NCBI RefSeq assembly: GCF_014191255.1
Contig: NZ_JACHWH010000006.1
Coordinates: 248,001-312,000 of the forward strand
Source of the DNA: Amycolatopsis bartoniae
GTDB taxonomy: Bacteria > Actinomycetota > Actinomycetes > Mycobacteriales > Pseudonocardiaceae
Length of the DNA stretch: 64,000 nt
Direction of reading: 5' to 3'
Position 1 is the stretch's first letter, and the number at the start of each line of letters is the position of its first letter. Shown here in pieces: positions 24,935 to 34,340 of the stretch. The position numbers and the translations under genes were made by a program. The notes under the pieces were generated by a model. The model searched no databases. It was not told where the DNA came from and was given only the letters and a program-made list of their open reading frames with translations.

Positions 24935-26052
24935 CCCACCACCCGATCGCCATCGTGGGCGCCGGGCTGAGCGGCCTCACGCTCGCCCGCGTGCTGCACG
25001 TCCACGGCGCCGAAGCCGCCGTGTTCGACCTCGCCTCCGGCCCGCACGACCGCCCGCAGGGCGGCATGCTCGACATCCACGACGACTCCGGCCAGGAGGC
25101 GCTGCGCGCCGCCGGGCTGCACGAGGACTTCCGGCAGCTCGTGTTCCCCGGCGGGGAGGCCACCCGCGTCCTCGACTCCCGTGGCACGGTGCTGTTCTCC
25201 GAGGGGGACGATGACCGGGGCCGGCCCGAGGTCGAGCGCGGGCAGCTGCGTGACCTGCTGCTGGGTTCGCTGCCCGCGGGCACTGTCCACTGGGGAGCGA
25301 AGGTCACCGGGGCCCGCCCGCTCGGCGGTGGCCGCCACGAGGTCACCCTCGCCGACGGCACCGCGTTCACCACCGATCTGGTCGTGGGCGCCGACGGGGC
25401 GTGGTCGCGGATCCGCCCGCTGGTGTCCGAGGCGGTGCCGGTCTACACGGGAATGTCCTTTGTGGAGCTGGACCTGTTCGACGCCGACCGCCGCCACCCC
25501 GGGTGCGCCGAGGTCGTCGGGGACGGCATGCTCTTCGCGCTCGGCGAGGGCAGGGGATTCCTCGCGCACCGCGAGCCGGACGCCAGCCTGCACGTGTACG
25601 TCGCGATCCGTGGCGGTGACCTCACCGCCACGGAGGTCACGAAGGATTCGGTGCTCGCCGAGTTCGACGGCTGGGCCGAGAGCCTGCGCGCCCTGGTGAC
25701 CGAGGCCGACGGCCCGCTGGTCCCCCGCGCGATCCACGCGCTGCCGGTGGGGCACCGCTGGGACCGCGTGCCCGGCGTGACGCTGCTGGGTGACGCCGCG
25801 CACCTGATGTCGCCCTTCGCCGGAGAGGGCGCGAACCTCGCCATGCAGGACGGCGCGGAACTGGGCCTCGCGCTGGCGGCGCACCCGGGCGACACCGAGG
25901 CCGCGCTCGCCGCGTACGAGCAGGACATGTTCGCCCGCGCCGGGGAGTCCGCCGCCGGGTCCGCGCAGAACATGGAGCTGCTCTTCCGCGCCGACGCCCC
26001 GCACGGCCTGGTGGAGGCGTTCGCGGGGTTCGCCGCGCAGGCGGCCGGGTAG
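24931..26052 (+). CDS. TetX-like FAD-dependent monooxygenase
   Basis: 373-residue flavoprotein. The Rossmann motif GAGLSGLTLARVL is near the N-terminus, followed by an early PQGGMLDIHDDSG, VVGADGAWSRIRPLV, and a C-terminal GDAAHLMSPFAGEGANLA. The PQGG and PFAGEGAN elements are characteristic of the tetracycline monooxygenase-like group, which hydroxylates aromatic antibiotics. Whether this protein inactivates any drug is not shown. AAGGAG precedes ATG 24931, which overlaps the TetR stop, so repressor and enzyme are co-translated and the enzyme is likely induced by its substrate. Confidence 0.85.
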   Translation: MTHHPIAIVGAGLSGLTLARVLHVHGAEAAVFDLASGPHDRPQGGMLDIHDDSGQEALRAAGLHEDFRQLVFPGGEATRVLDSRGTVLFSEGDDDRGRPEVERGQLRDLLLGSLPAGTVHWGAKVTGARPLGGGRHEVTLADGTAFTTDLVVGADGAWSRIRPLVSEAVPVYTGMSFVELDLFDADRRHPGCAEVVGDGMLFALGEGRGFLAHREPDASLHVYVAIRGGDLTATEVTKDSVLAEFDGWAESLRALVTEADGPLVPRAIHALPVGHRWDRVPGVTLLGDAAHLMSPFAGEGANLAMQDGAELGLALAAHPGDTEAALAAYEQDMFARAGESAAGSAQNMELLFRADAPHGLVEAFAGFAAQAAG

Positions 26053-26144
26053 CGGCGGGATCCCGCCTGCGCTGAGCCGCGGCACACGGCCGCCTGGCGG
26101 CGAGCTCTGGTCCGGCTCTGAGCCCCGGGCCTGTGCAGTGCTGT

Positions 26145-26172
26145 GGCTCAGCTGTTCCTGAGCCGTGGTTTT
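26145..26172 (+). terminator. Hairpin with T-run after the monooxygenase gene
   Basis: GGCTCAG (26145-26151) and CTGAGCC (26158-26164) pair perfectly around a six-base loop and are soon followed by TGGTTTT. A perfect palindrome GGCGGGATCCCGCC (26054-26067) sits directly after the monooxygenase stop. Together they likely end transcription between the two convergent genes. Confidence 0.5.
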
Positions 26173-26183
26173 GCGCCCGGATG

Positions 26184-26774
26184 TCAGGCGGCCGGGTAGA
26201 GGCGTCCCATCAGTTCCAGGACCTCGTCGATCATCCGGCGGGCCTGGGCGCGGCTGGGGGCGGTGGCGACCTCGCGGCCGGCTTCGGTGGCCATCGCGGT
26301 CAGGCACAGCACCAGCATGTCGCTCAGTGGCCGGGTGTGCCCGTTGACGAGCGTGGAGTTCGCGTGCAGCCACTCGCGGAACCGCTGGCGCGTGAGCGTC
26401 CCGAACCCGGCCGGCCCGCCGCCGGAGAGGAACACCGTGGCCAGCTCCCGCTCCTCCCAGCAGCCTTCGAGGTAGGCGCGGGTGCCGATGATGAACAACC
26501 GCAGCGCGTCCTCCTCGCCGCGGGCGAGCGCGGCGCGGAACGCCTGGGCGGAGCGGTGCTGCTGGCGGCGCTGGTAGTCGTTGTAGAGGGTGGTGTAGAG
26601 ATCCGACTTGGCGGCGAAGTGGTGGTAGAGGCTGCCGATGCTCGCGCCGGCGCGGTCGGCGATGTCCACCATCGTCGCCGCGTCGTACCCGGCCGCGCAG
26701 AACACCTCGCGGGCCGCTTCGAGCAGCGCCGTGCGCGTGGTCTGCGCTCGTCTGCTGCCTGCCACCTCAGTCAT
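26184..26774 (-). CDS. TetR family regulator after the liv operon
   Basis: 196-residue regulator. The HTH is at about residues 10-55 (TTRTALLEAAREVFCAAGYD then SIGSLYHHFAAKSDLYTTLY), followed by a helical effector domain. It lies 127 bp downstream of the substrate-binding protein gene on the same strand, separated from it by a strong hairpin. It may therefore be read from its own promoter or by read-through. A role in controlling the importer operon or the CoA ligase is plausible by position. Confidence 0.83.
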   Translation of the reverse strand: MTEVAGSRRAQTTRTALLEAAREVFCAAGYDAATMVDIADRAGASIGSLYHHFAAKSDLYTTLYNDYQRRQQHRSAQAFRAALARGEEDALRLFIIGTRAYLEGCWEERELATVFLSGGGPAGFGTLTRQRFREWLHANSTLVNGHTRPLSDMLVLCLTAMATEAGREVATAPSRAQARRMIDEVLELMGRLYPAA

Positions 26775-26856
26775 GCCCCGATTGTGCCGGACGCCCCGGC
26801 GGCCACCGCCGCAGGCACGCGCCGGCCGGCCCGGTGTTCACGCGACCGGGCGGGAA

Positions 26857-26899
26857 CTCGCGGGGCGGGCTCCGGGCGCGTCGGCGCCCGCCCCGCGAG
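26857..26899 (-). terminator. Strong hairpin after the substrate-binding protein gene
   Basis: A perfect 14-bp inverted repeat (26857-26870 and 26886-26899, CTCGCGGGGCGGGC) around a 15-base loop lies immediately after the livK stop codon. There is no T-run. It may act as an intrinsic terminator or mRNA-stabilising end, lowering expression of the downstream tetR gene. Confidence 0.55.
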
Positions 26900-26901
26900 G
26901 G

Positions 26902-28206
26902 TCACGGCGCCGGGATCCCGTTGGCCGGGGCCGTCGGCTGCGCCTCGGTGAACGGCACCACGGGCCCGTCGCCGTCGTCGGTGGTCAGCGGCGTGCCCTG
27001 GCCGGTCTGCCGTCCGCCCTGGACGATCGCGATCTGGCCGCCGGTGAACCCGGCGTGGCTGTCGGGGCCGTAGCGGAACGGCACGAGCCCTGGCCCGCGC
27101 AGCCCGCCCTTGTTCAGCACGTCGAGCAGCCCCTGCCGGGTGAGGTTGCGGCCGGCGGCCTGCAGCGCCTGCACGAACGTGTACGCGTAGGACATCGCGT
27201 AGTAGACGTTGCCGTCGAACGGGATGTTCGGGATGTACTGGTCGTGGATCTTGCGGAACAACGCGGTCCACGAGTTCGCCGTGTCGTCGAGCGCGGGCAG
27301 GTAGGCGCTGGTGACGAGCCCTTCGATGAGGTCCGAGCCCTTGACCGACGCCCCGGACTGCTTGGCGAAGTTCTCCAGCAGCCCGGACACGGTGATCGGG
27401 TCGGCGCCCACGCTGGAGGCCAGCAGCGTCGGCTTGTACCCGAGCCGGAGCGCGGTCAGCTTGAACAGCGCGGTGTAGGCGGGGATCGTCTCGAGGACCA
27501 CGACGTCGGCCTGGGAGCGGGCGATCGCCGAGACCTGGGCGGCGACGTCGGTGTTGCCGGGCTGGTAGGGCTGGCGCGACACGACCTGGTTGGGGTCGAT
27601 GAACTTGTCCAGGCCTTTCATGCCGTCGCGGCCGAAGTCGTCGTCCTGGTAGAAGTAGGCGACCTTCTTCCCGGCGAGGTTCTTCTTGACGTAGTCGCCG
27701 AGGATCTTGCCCTCGACGGTGTAGTCGGGCTGCCAGCCGTAGGTGTAGGGGTGGTCCTTGGGGTTGTCCCAGCAGGTGCAGCCGGAGGCGACGAACAGGT
27801 CGGGCACGCGGGAGCTGTTGAGGAAGTCGACGACCTTGGTGTGGGTCGGGGTGCCCAGCGCGCCGAGGATCGCGAACACGTTGTCCTGCAGCACGAGCTG
27901 CTTGGTCAGGGTCACCGTCTGGGCGGGGTTGTAGCCGTCGTCGAGGTACTTGTAGCTGATCTGCCGCCCGTTGATGCCGCCGTTGGCGTTGACGTAGTCG
28001 AAGAACGCCTTGGCCGCGGGCCCCTGTTCGCTGTAGCCGGGCGCGGCGGTGCCGGTGAGCGGCAGGGTGCTGCCGATGGTCACCGAGTTGTCGGTGACGC
28101 CGGGGGTGCTGCCGCCGCCACCGCCTCCCCCGGCGCAGCCGCTGAGCGTCAGTGCCAGTGCGGCGGTCAGTGCGATGCCCGCCCGCACCTGTCTCGAAGG
28201 GGCCAT
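26902..28206 (-). CDS. livK: Liv-type ABC transporter substrate-binding lipoprotein
   Basis: 434-residue periplasmic-binding-protein type 1 receptor. The signal peptide ends in the lipobox LSGC (Cys24), followed by a Gly-rich spacer. The mature part begins DNSVTIGSTLPLTGTAAPGY, the usual opening of branched-chain amino-acid/amide receptors. ASGCTCW and VAYFYQDDDFGRDG are further family-like segments. The ligand is not certain; with an acyl-CoA ligase divergent, an aromatic or branched carboxylate is as likely as an amino acid. ATG 28206 was chosen over 28233 because it gives a normal signal peptide and has GAGGAAAG upstream. Confidence 0.85.
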   Translation of the reverse strand: MAPSRQVRAGIALTAALALTLSGCAGGGGGGGSTPGVTDNSVTIGSTLPLTGTAAPGYSEQGPAAKAFFDYVNANGGINGRQISYKYLDDGYNPAQTVTLTKQLVLQDNVFAILGALGTPTHTKVVDFLNSSRVPDLFVASGCTCWDNPKDHPYTYGWQPDYTVEGKILGDYVKKNLAGKKVAYFYQDDDFGRDGMKGLDKFIDPNQVVSRQPYQPGNTDVAAQVSAIARSQADVVVLETIPAYTALFKLTALRLGYKPTLLASSVGADPITVSGLLENFAKQSGASVKGSDLIEGLVTSAYLPALDDTANSWTALFRKIHDQYIPNIPFDGNVYYAMSYAYTFVQALQAAGRNLTRQGLLDVLNKGGLRGPGLVPFRYGPDSHAGFTGGQIAIVQGGRQTGQGTPLTTDDGDGPVVPFTEAQPTAPANGIPAP

Positions 28207-28229
28207 GTCTTCTCTCTTTCCTCGGGGTT

Positions 28230-29300
28230 TCATCGGCGCAGCCTCGCGCGCAGCGTGCGGCCCGCCCAGCGGACTCCGGACTGGATGCCGCCGGGGAACA
28301 GGGTGATCACGAGGATCAGCACGATCCCGTAGAGCACGAGCGGCACGTTGGCGTAGATCTCCTCGGGCAGCTGCGCCGACTGCGCGAGGTTGTTCGACCA
28401 CGTGGGCAGCAGCGTCACCAGCACCGACCCGTACACCGCGCCGGCGAGGCTGCCCAGGCCGCCGAGCACCGCCGCGGTCAGCAGGGACAGCGACAGGGCG
28501 AGGGTGAACGCGCCCGGCGAGGCGAGGTTGTTCACCACCGCGAACAGCGCCCCGGCCAGGCCCGCGCAGCCGGCGCTGACCCAGAACGCGAGGACCTGGG
28601 TGCGCGCGACGTGCACGCCGGACAACGCGGCGGCGTCCTCGTCCTCGCGCACCAGGCGCATGTTGCGCCCGAGCGGGCTGCGCACGAGGTTCGCCAGCAG
28701 GAACAGCACGACCACCAGGCACAGCCCGCCGATCCAGGCGTGCCAGCGTTCCAGCGGGAACGCCTCCCCCAGCGACAGCGGCGGGGGCGGCGGGGTGACG
28801 ATGAGCCCGTTGGCGCCGCCGAGCAGGTCGCGCAGCCCGTGGTAGTCCGCCAGCGACGGCAGCCCGACGGCGAGCGCGAGCGTCGCGCCCGCCAGGTACG
28901 GGCCGCGCAGCCGGGCGGCGGCGACGCCGACGAGCGCGCCGAGCGCGGCGGTGAGCACGGTGGCCGCGACCAGTACGAGCGCGAGCGGCCACTGCTGGTG
29001 TTCCAGCAGCAGTGCGGTGGTGTAGGCGCCGACGGCGACGAACGCGCCGTGCCCGAGCGAGATCTGTCCACTGAGGCCGGACAGCACGGTCAGGCCCGCG
29101 GTGGCGATGGTGGTGTAGCAGATCTGCGCCAGCTGCAGGTCGCCGAACGGGTCGAGCGAGATCGACAGCAGGTACAGCGCCAGCAGCCCGAGCACGGCGA
29201 CGACGGTGTGTCCGAGCAAAGTGGACTGTCGCCACCACGGAAGCTCGCGGGTGGCGGGCGCGGGAGCGCGGTGCACCTTGCTCTCCTTGGTCTCGGTCAT
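28230..29300 (-). CDS. livM: Liv-type ABC permease, LivM subunit
   Basis: 356-residue permease with eight to ten helices. TVLSGLSGQISLGHGAFVAVGAYT is the conserved LivM segment, and GVAAARLRGPYLAGATLALA follows. It forms the membrane channel with LivH. A short polar N-terminus precedes the first helix. The start codon overlaps the stop of livH (ATGA, 29297-29300). livK follows after 23 bases, keeping the importer genes in one operon. Confidence 0.9.
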   Translation of the reverse strand: MTETKESKVHRAPAPATRELPWWRQSTLLGHTVVAVLGLLALYLLSISLDPFGDLQLAQICYTTIATAGLTVLSGLSGQISLGHGAFVAVGAYTTALLLEHQQWPLALVLVAATVLTAALGALVGVAAARLRGPYLAGATLALAVGLPSLADYHGLRDLLGGANGLIVTPPPPPLSLGEAFPLERWHAWIGGLCLVVVLFLLANLVRSPLGRNMRLVREDEDAAALSGVHVARTQVLAFWVSAGCAGLAGALFAVVNNLASPGAFTLALSLSLLTAAVLGGLGSLAGAVYGSVLVTLLPTWSNNLAQSAQLPEEIYANVPLVLYGIVLILVITLFPGGIQSGVRWAGRTLRARLRR

Positions 29301-30175
29301 ACCCGCCGTCCCGCGCTCGTGCCGAACAGTCCGCTGGGCCGCACCATGAGCACGAAGATCAGCACCACGAGCGTGGCGAAAGTGACGATGTCCGGGCCGA
29401 GGTAGCCGGACACGTAGCTGAGCACCACTCCCAGGGCGAGGCCGCCGACGACCGCGCCGGGCGGGCTGTCGAGCCCGCCGATCACCGCGGCGGTGAACCC
29501 GAACACCAGCGTCGCGTCGAAGGCCGTGGGGCTGACGAACGTGCTGGGCGCGATGAGCACCCCGGCGATGGCGCCGACCACGGCGGCCAGCGCCCACCCG
29601 ACGGTGAGCATCCGCCCGACGCGCACGCCCAGCAGGCGCGCGACCTCGGGGGCGAAGGCCGCCGAGCGCATCCGCAGCCCGAGGGAGGTGCGCCGGAACA
29701 CCACGGCGAGCGCCGCCATCACCCCGAGCACGACGAGGATCACCCACAGGTCGTTGGGCGAGAACAGCAGCTGGTGCCCGGCGACGCGGAACCCGGTGAT
29801 CCCGAACCCCGGCGGGTACGAGCGCGGGGTGCCGCCGAAGATCATCCCGGCGAGGCCCTGCAGCAGCACCAGCAACCCGAAGGTCACCACCACCGCGTCG
29901 AGTGGCGCGCGTTTCTCCACCGGCCGCACGAGCAGCCGTTCCACCACGGCGCCGAGCACGAGTCCACTGAGGACGGCCACGGCGAGCGCGAGCCAGTAGG
30001 AGCCGCCGTGGCTGACGACGGTGTAGGCGAGGAACGTGGTGACCATGAGCATGCCGCCCTGGGCGAAGTTGACGATCCGGGTGGAGCGCCAGATCAGCAC
30101 CAGGGCCAGTGCGACGGCCGCGTAGACCGCGCCGCTGGTCAGTCCCGCCAGTGTCAGGTCGAGGAAACGGCCCAT
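29297..30175 (-). CDS. livH: Liv-type ABC permease, LivH subunit
   Basis: 292-residue permease beginning MGRFLDLTLAGLTSGAVYAA, followed by a segment ending in NFAQGGML, the conserved LivH EAA-like region. About eight helices are visible. ATG 30175 overlaps the livF stop by one base. It partners LivM to import the ligand delivered by LivK. Confidence 0.9.
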   Translation of the reverse strand: MGRFLDLTLAGLTSGAVYAAVALALVLIWRSTRIVNFAQGGMLMVTTFLAYTVVSHGGSYWLALAVAVLSGLVLGAVVERLLVRPVEKRAPLDAVVVTFGLLVLLQGLAGMIFGGTPRSYPPGFGITGFRVAGHQLLFSPNDLWVILVVLGVMAALAVVFRRTSLGLRMRSAAFAPEVARLLGVRVGRMLTVGWALAAVVGAIAGVLIAPSTFVSPTAFDATLVFGFTAAVIGGLDSPPGAVVGGLALGVVLSYVSGYLGPDIVTFATLVVLIFVLMVRPSGLFGTSAGRRV

Positions 30176-30882
30176 CAGCCCTCCAGGTAGGCGCGCCGGA
30201 CGCGGTCGTCGGCGGCGAGGCGCGCGGCGTCGTCGTCGGCCACCTTGCGGCCGAGGTTGAGCACCACCGCGCGGTCGGCGACCGACAGCGCGGTGGCGGC
30301 GTTCTGCTCCACCAGCAGCAGCGTCAAACCGGTGTCCTCGCGCAGGGTCCGCAGCGTGGCGACGATCTGCGCGGCGGTGCGGGGCGCGAGCCCGAGCGAC
30401 GGTTCGTCGAGCAGCAGCAGCTCGGGGCGGCTCATCAGCGCCCGCCCGATCGCCAGCATCTGCCGTTCCCCGCCGGACAGGGTTTCCGCGCGCTGGTGGC
30501 GGCGCTGGGCCAGCGGCGGGAACAGCTCGAACATGCGGGCCAGCCCGGTGCGCAGCCACGCGCGATCCCGGCGCCACAGCCCGCCCAGGCGCAGGTTCTC
30601 CTCGACGGTGAGCTCGACGATCACGCCGCGGCCCTCGGGCACGTGCGCGATGCCCAGCCGCACCAGGTCTTCGGGCTGTTCGCGGGTGATGTCGCGCCCG
30701 CCGAGGCGGATCGCGCCGGCCTTGGGGGGAAGCAGCCCGCTGATGGCACGCAGGAGTGTCGTCTTGCCCGCGCCGTTGACGCCCAGCACCGCGGTGATCG
30801 AACCGCGTTCGACACTCAGGTCCACGCCGTCGAGCGCCCGCACCGGACCGTACGCGGCGACCAGTTCGCTGACCTCAAGCAT
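30175..30882 (-). CDS. livF: Liv-type ABC ATPase, LivF
   Basis: 235-residue ATPase. Walker A is GVNGAGKTT, the signature is LSGGERQML, Walker B is LLLDEPSLGL, and the tail RVRRAYLEG is typical of LivF. VPEGRGV after the Q-loop is a family mark. All catalytic residues appear intact. It overlaps livG by eight bases and livH by one. Confidence 0.92.
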   Translation of the reverse strand: MLEVSELVAAYGPVRALDGVDLSVERGSITAVLGVNGAGKTTLLRAISGLLPPKAGAIRLGGRDITREQPEDLVRLGIAHVPEGRGVIVELTVEENLRLGGLWRRDRAWLRTGLARMFELFPPLAQRRHQRAETLSGGERQMLAIGRALMSRPELLLLDEPSLGLAPRTAAQIVATLRTLREDTGLTLLLVEQNAATALSVADRAVVLNLGRKVADDDAARLAADDRVRRAYLEG

Positions 30883-31663
30883 CGGCGCCTCCCGGCACGG
30901 CCTCGCCCAGGTACGCCCGCTGCACCGCCGGGTCCGCGCGCACCTGCGCGGGGGTGCCGCGGGCGATGACCTCGCCGAAGTCGAGCACCACCAGCTCGTC
31001 GCACAGGTTCATCACGAAGTCCATGTGGTGCTCGACGAGCATCACCGTGGTGTTCTCGCGCAGCCCGCGCACGATGCCCGCCAGCTCGGCGGTCTCCGTT
31101 TCGGACAGTCCCGCGGCGGGCTCGTCGAGCAGCAGCAGCCGCGGCCTGCTCACCAGCGCACGCGCGAGGGCTACGCGTTTCCTAGTGCCGTAAGGAAGAC
31201 TCGCGCACACGCGGTCGGCCTCGTCCTCGATCTCCAGCGCTGCCAGTACTTCCCGTGCCTGCTCGGCGAGCCGCCGCTCGTGCCGCTGCGCCCACGGCGA
31301 GGCCAGTAGCGCCCCAACGACTCCGGTGCGGGAGCGGTGCGTGGTGCCGGCGAGGACGTTCTCCAGCACGGTCAGGCGGGAGAACAGTCCCAGGCCCTGC
31401 AGGGTGCGGGCGATGCCGTGCCGGGTCAGCCGGTGCGGGTGGGGGCGCCGCAGCGGGGCGCCGTTGAAGGAAAGCGAACCGGATTCGGGGCGGACGAAGC
31501 CGCACACCGCGTTGAACAGGGTGGTCTTGCCCGCCCCGTTCGGGCCGATCACCCCGACCACGCCGCCGCGCGGCACGTCGAGCGAAACGTCGTTGAGCAC
31601 CTGCAGGCCACCGAAGGACACGCACAGTCCTTCCACCCGCAACAGGGGACCGTCGGGGGGCAT
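30875..31663 (-). CDS. livG: Liv-type ABC ATPase, LivG
   Basis: 262-residue ATPase. Walker A is GPNGAGKTT, the family segment RTLQGLGLF comes next, and Walker B is LLLDEPAAGL. The signature region reads LPYGTRKRVALARAL, the LivG form of LSGGQ. The C-terminal DPAVQRAYLGE is also LivG-like. It is the first gene of the importer operon and is divergent from the acyl-CoA ligase across 221 bp. No clear Shine-Dalgarno precedes ATG 31663. Confidence 0.9.
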   Translation of the reverse strand: MPPDGPLLRVEGLCVSFGGLQVLNDVSLDVPRGGVVGVIGPNGAGKTTLFNAVCGFVRPESGSLSFNGAPLRRPHPHRLTRHGIARTLQGLGLFSRLTVLENVLAGTTHRSRTGVVGALLASPWAQRHERRLAEQAREVLAALEIEDEADRVCASLPYGTRKRVALARALVSRPRLLLLDEPAAGLSETETAELAGIVRGLRENTTVMLVEHHMDFVMNLCDELVVLDFGEVIARGTPAQVRADPAVQRAYLGEAVPGGADA

Positions 31664-31813
31664 CTGTCGCGACCACCGCCTCGTTGCAGCGTCCGGATTC
31701 CCGAATGGGATTCGGTTTGCGCGAACAGTACAACGGCGCGTCCGGCTTGCCCAGACCTCCGGCGAAATCAGACAAACCGGCAGCGCCGGTGTTATGCCGC
31801 CGTGATCAGGTCC

Positions 31814-31841
31814 TTGCTCCGAACGGTCCCCCGGCTAACCT
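31814..31841 (+). promoter_or_regulatory. Promoter of the acyl-CoA ligase gene
   Basis: TTGCTC (31814-31819), a 16-base spacer and TAACCT (31836-31841) form a reasonable sigma-70-type promoter. It leaves a leader of about 37 bases with AGGGGAG before ATG 31885. Confidence 0.5.
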
Positions 31842-31884
31842 GGGTCCTGGTAAGACCGAACGGCGTTCTGAAAAAGGGGAGTCG

Positions 31885-33387
31885 ATGCTGAACCTCTCGG
31901 TACTGCTGGAGTCGACCGCGCGGCGGCACCCGGACCGCGCCGCGCTGGTGTGCGGCGAGCAGTCGCTGACCTACGCCGAGCTGGACCGGCGCGCCCGCCA
32001 GGTCGCCGAAGCCGTCCGCGCCCGCGGCGTGCGCCCCGGCGACCGCGTCGCGCTCATCGGCCCCAACGTGGTGGAGTTCCCGGTCGTCTACTACGGCCTG
32101 CTCAAGGCCGGCGCCGTCGTCATCCCGCTCAACCCGCTGCTGAAGGAGCGCGAGCTGGCGTTCATCTTCGGCGACAGCGGCACCGTCGCCGTGTTCGCCT
32201 GGGAGGGCAGCGAGCAGCTGCCGGTGCTGGACAACGCCCGCCGCGCCGCCGCCGGCTCCCCCACCGTGCGCGACGTGTTCGCCTTCGGCGACCTGCCCGG
32301 CCTGCTCGCGCCGCACCCCGGCACGGCCGACGCCGAACCGACCGGAGCCGAGGACCCGGCGGTGATCATCTACACCAGCGGCACCACCGGCACCCCCAAG
32401 GGCGCGGTGCTCTCGCACGTGAGCCTGCTGCTCAACGCCCGGATGAAGGAGCTGATCGTCCCCAAGCACGACCACGACGTCGTGCTGGTGACGTTGCCGC
32501 TGTACCACATCTTCGGGCAGACCTCAGTGCTCAACGGCAACGTGCACGGCGGCGCGACCCTCGTGCTGCTCCCCCGTTTCGACCCGGACACCGCGCTGGA
32601 CCTGCTCGTGCGGCACCGGGTCACGCTGTTCTCCGGCGTGCCCTCGATGTACCAGGCGTTCCTGCAGGCCGACCCCGACGGGGTGCGGCTGCGCAAGGCG
32701 GCCGAGACGCTGCGCTACCTCACCTCCGGCGGCGCACCGCTGCCGGTCGCGGTGTTCGAGCGCTTCGACCGGCTCGCGGGCCTGCAGATCCGCCAGGGCT
32801 ACGGGCTTTCCGAGACCAGCCCCACCGTCACCGCGTGCCCGTGGGAGGAGCCGATCCGCCCCGCGTCGGTCGGCAAACCCGTGTGGGGCGTGGACATCCG
32901 CGTCGTCGACGCGCGGGACCGGCCGCTGCCCGCCGGTGAGGTCGGCGAGATCGTGATCCGCGGGCACTGCCTCATGCTCGGCTACTTCAACCGCCCGGAC
33001 GCCACCGCCGAAGCCATCCGCGACGGCTGGTTCCACACCGGCGACCTCGGCCGGTTCGACGAGGACGGCTGGCTCTACGTCGTCGACCGCGTCAAGGACC
33101 TCATCCTGCGCGGCGGCTACAACGTCTACCCCGCCGAGGTCGAGCAGGTGCTGCTGACCCACCCGTCGGTCGCGCTGACCGCCGTGGTCGGCGAACCCCA
33201 CGAACGGCTCGGCCAGGAGGTCGTCGCCTACGTCGTGCCCCGCACCGGGCAGCAGGTCGACGTCACCGAGCTGACCGCCTACGCCCGCGAGCGCCTGGCC
33301 GAGTACAAGTACCCGCGCCGCATCGAGGTGCGTGACGAGCTGCCGATGACCGCCACCGGCAAGATCCTCAAGCGGGCATTGTCCTGA
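31885..33387 (+). CDS. Acyl-CoA synthetase (AMP-forming CoA ligase)
   Basis: 500-residue ANL-superfamily ligase. The P-loop is YTSGTTGTPKG, with GYGLSETSP, the adenylate-binding WFHTGDLGRFDEDG, the hinge DRVKDLILRGGYNVYP, and the C-terminal catalytic lysine in TATGKILKRAL. It activates a carboxylic acid with ATP and CoA in the cytosol; medium/long-chain or aromatic acids are possible. AGGGGAG close to ATG 31885 fixes the start. It is divergent from the Liv importer, so import and activation of the same acid is a reasonable idea. The end overlaps a convergent LysR gene by 20 bp. Confidence 0.9.
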   Translation: MLNLSVLLESTARRHPDRAALVCGEQSLTYAELDRRARQVAEAVRARGVRPGDRVALIGPNVVEFPVVYYGLLKAGAVVIPLNPLLKERELAFIFGDSGTVAVFAWEGSEQLPVLDNARRAAAGSPTVRDVFAFGDLPGLLAPHPGTADAEPTGAEDPAVIIYTSGTTGTPKGAVLSHVSLLLNARMKELIVPKHDHDVVLVTLPLYHIFGQTSVLNGNVHGGATLVLLPRFDPDTALDLLVRHRVTLFSGVPSMYQAFLQADPDGVRLRKAAETLRYLTSGGAPLPVAVFERFDRLAGLQIRQGYGLSETSPTVTACPWEEPIRPASVGKPVWGVDIRVVDARDRPLPAGEVGEIVIRGHCLMLGYFNRPDATAEAIRDGWFHTGDLGRFDEDGWLYVVDRVKDLILRGGYNVYPAEVEQVLLTHPSVALTAVVGEPHERLGQEVVAYVVPRTGQQVDVTELTAYARERLAEYKYPRRIEVRDELPMTATGKILKRALS

Positions 33388-34267
33388 CGAGGCGCTCCAG
33401 TGCCGCGAGTGCGGCGGCGACCGCGGGAACGGAGCGGCCACCGGGGCGGGTGACGGTGAGGAGCTTCCGCCGCGGCTGCCCGGCACACGGGAGCCGGACC
33501 ACGGCGTCGGTCGCCCGCGCCATCCGGGGCACCAGCGCCACCCCGAGCCCGTGCGCGACCAGCGCGAGCGTGGCGTCCCAGTTCACCGCCTCGTGGGCCG
33601 CGTCCGGGGCGAACCCGGCCGCGCCGCACGCGGACAGCACGTGGGTGCGGCACGTGGACGGCTCCGCCGGCACGACCCACGGCTCGTCCGCGGCCTCGGC
33701 GAGCTCCACCCGGTCCCGGCCCGCCAGCCGGTGACCGGGCGGGACCACGAGGTCGAACGGGTCGTCCACCAGCGGTTGCTGGTCGAACCGGGCACGGTGG
33801 CGAGGCGGCTCGTCCGGCGTCGCCTCCACCACGGCCAGCTCGGCGTGCCCGTCGAACAGCAGGTCGAAGCAGTCCGCGGTCTCCCCCTCGCTGATCCGCG
33901 GCACGAGCCGGGGATGGCGCGCGACGAGCGCGGCCGCGGCCGGGGCGAGCAGCGCGGTCACCGCGGTGGGGAAACCGGCCAGCCGCAGCAGCCCGGCGGG
34001 CTCGTCGCCGTCGGTCCGCAGGTCCCGTTCGGCCAGCTCCCAGCGGGCCTGGATGTCGTCCGCGTGCGCCAGGAGCCGGTGCGCCGCGGGGGTGAGCCGC
34101 ACGCGGCGGCCCTCCGGCTCCAGCAGCGCCACGCCGAGCTCCCGGCCGAGCTGACGGATCTGCTGGGACGCCGCCGACGGGGTGAAGTGCAGGGCCTGCG
34201 CCGCCGCGGTCACTGTGCCGTAGTGGTCCACGGCCCGGAGCACGTGGAGCCGCCGCAGATCAATCAT
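33368..34267 (-). CDS. LysR family regulator
   Basis: 299-residue LTTR. The winged HTH is at residues 1-60 (LRRLHVLRAVDHYGTVTAAA then FTPSAASQQIRQLGRELGV), followed by a periplasmic-binding-like effector domain. The usual divergently transcribed target is reduced here to a short possible gene of 45 codons, so the original target may have been lost. Confidence 0.87.
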   Translation of the reverse strand: MIDLRRLHVLRAVDHYGTVTAAAQALHFTPSAASQQIRQLGRELGVALLEPEGRRVRLTPAAHRLLAHADDIQARWELAERDLRTDGDEPAGLLRLAGFPTAVTALLAPAAAALVARHPRLVPRISEGETADCFDLLFDGHAELAVVEATPDEPPRHRARFDQQPLVDDPFDLVVPPGHRLAGRDRVELAEAADEPWVVPAEPSTCRTHVLSACGAAGFAPDAAHEAVNWDATLALVAHGLGVALVPRMARATDAVVRLPCAGQPRRKLLTVTRPGGRSVPAVAAALAALERLVRTMPA

Positions 34268-34340
34268 GTAGCCGATTCTTCATGGTCGAGTCTGGATACT
34301 CAACCTGGACCTACCGGATTTCCGGCCGCAGGCTGGAGAC

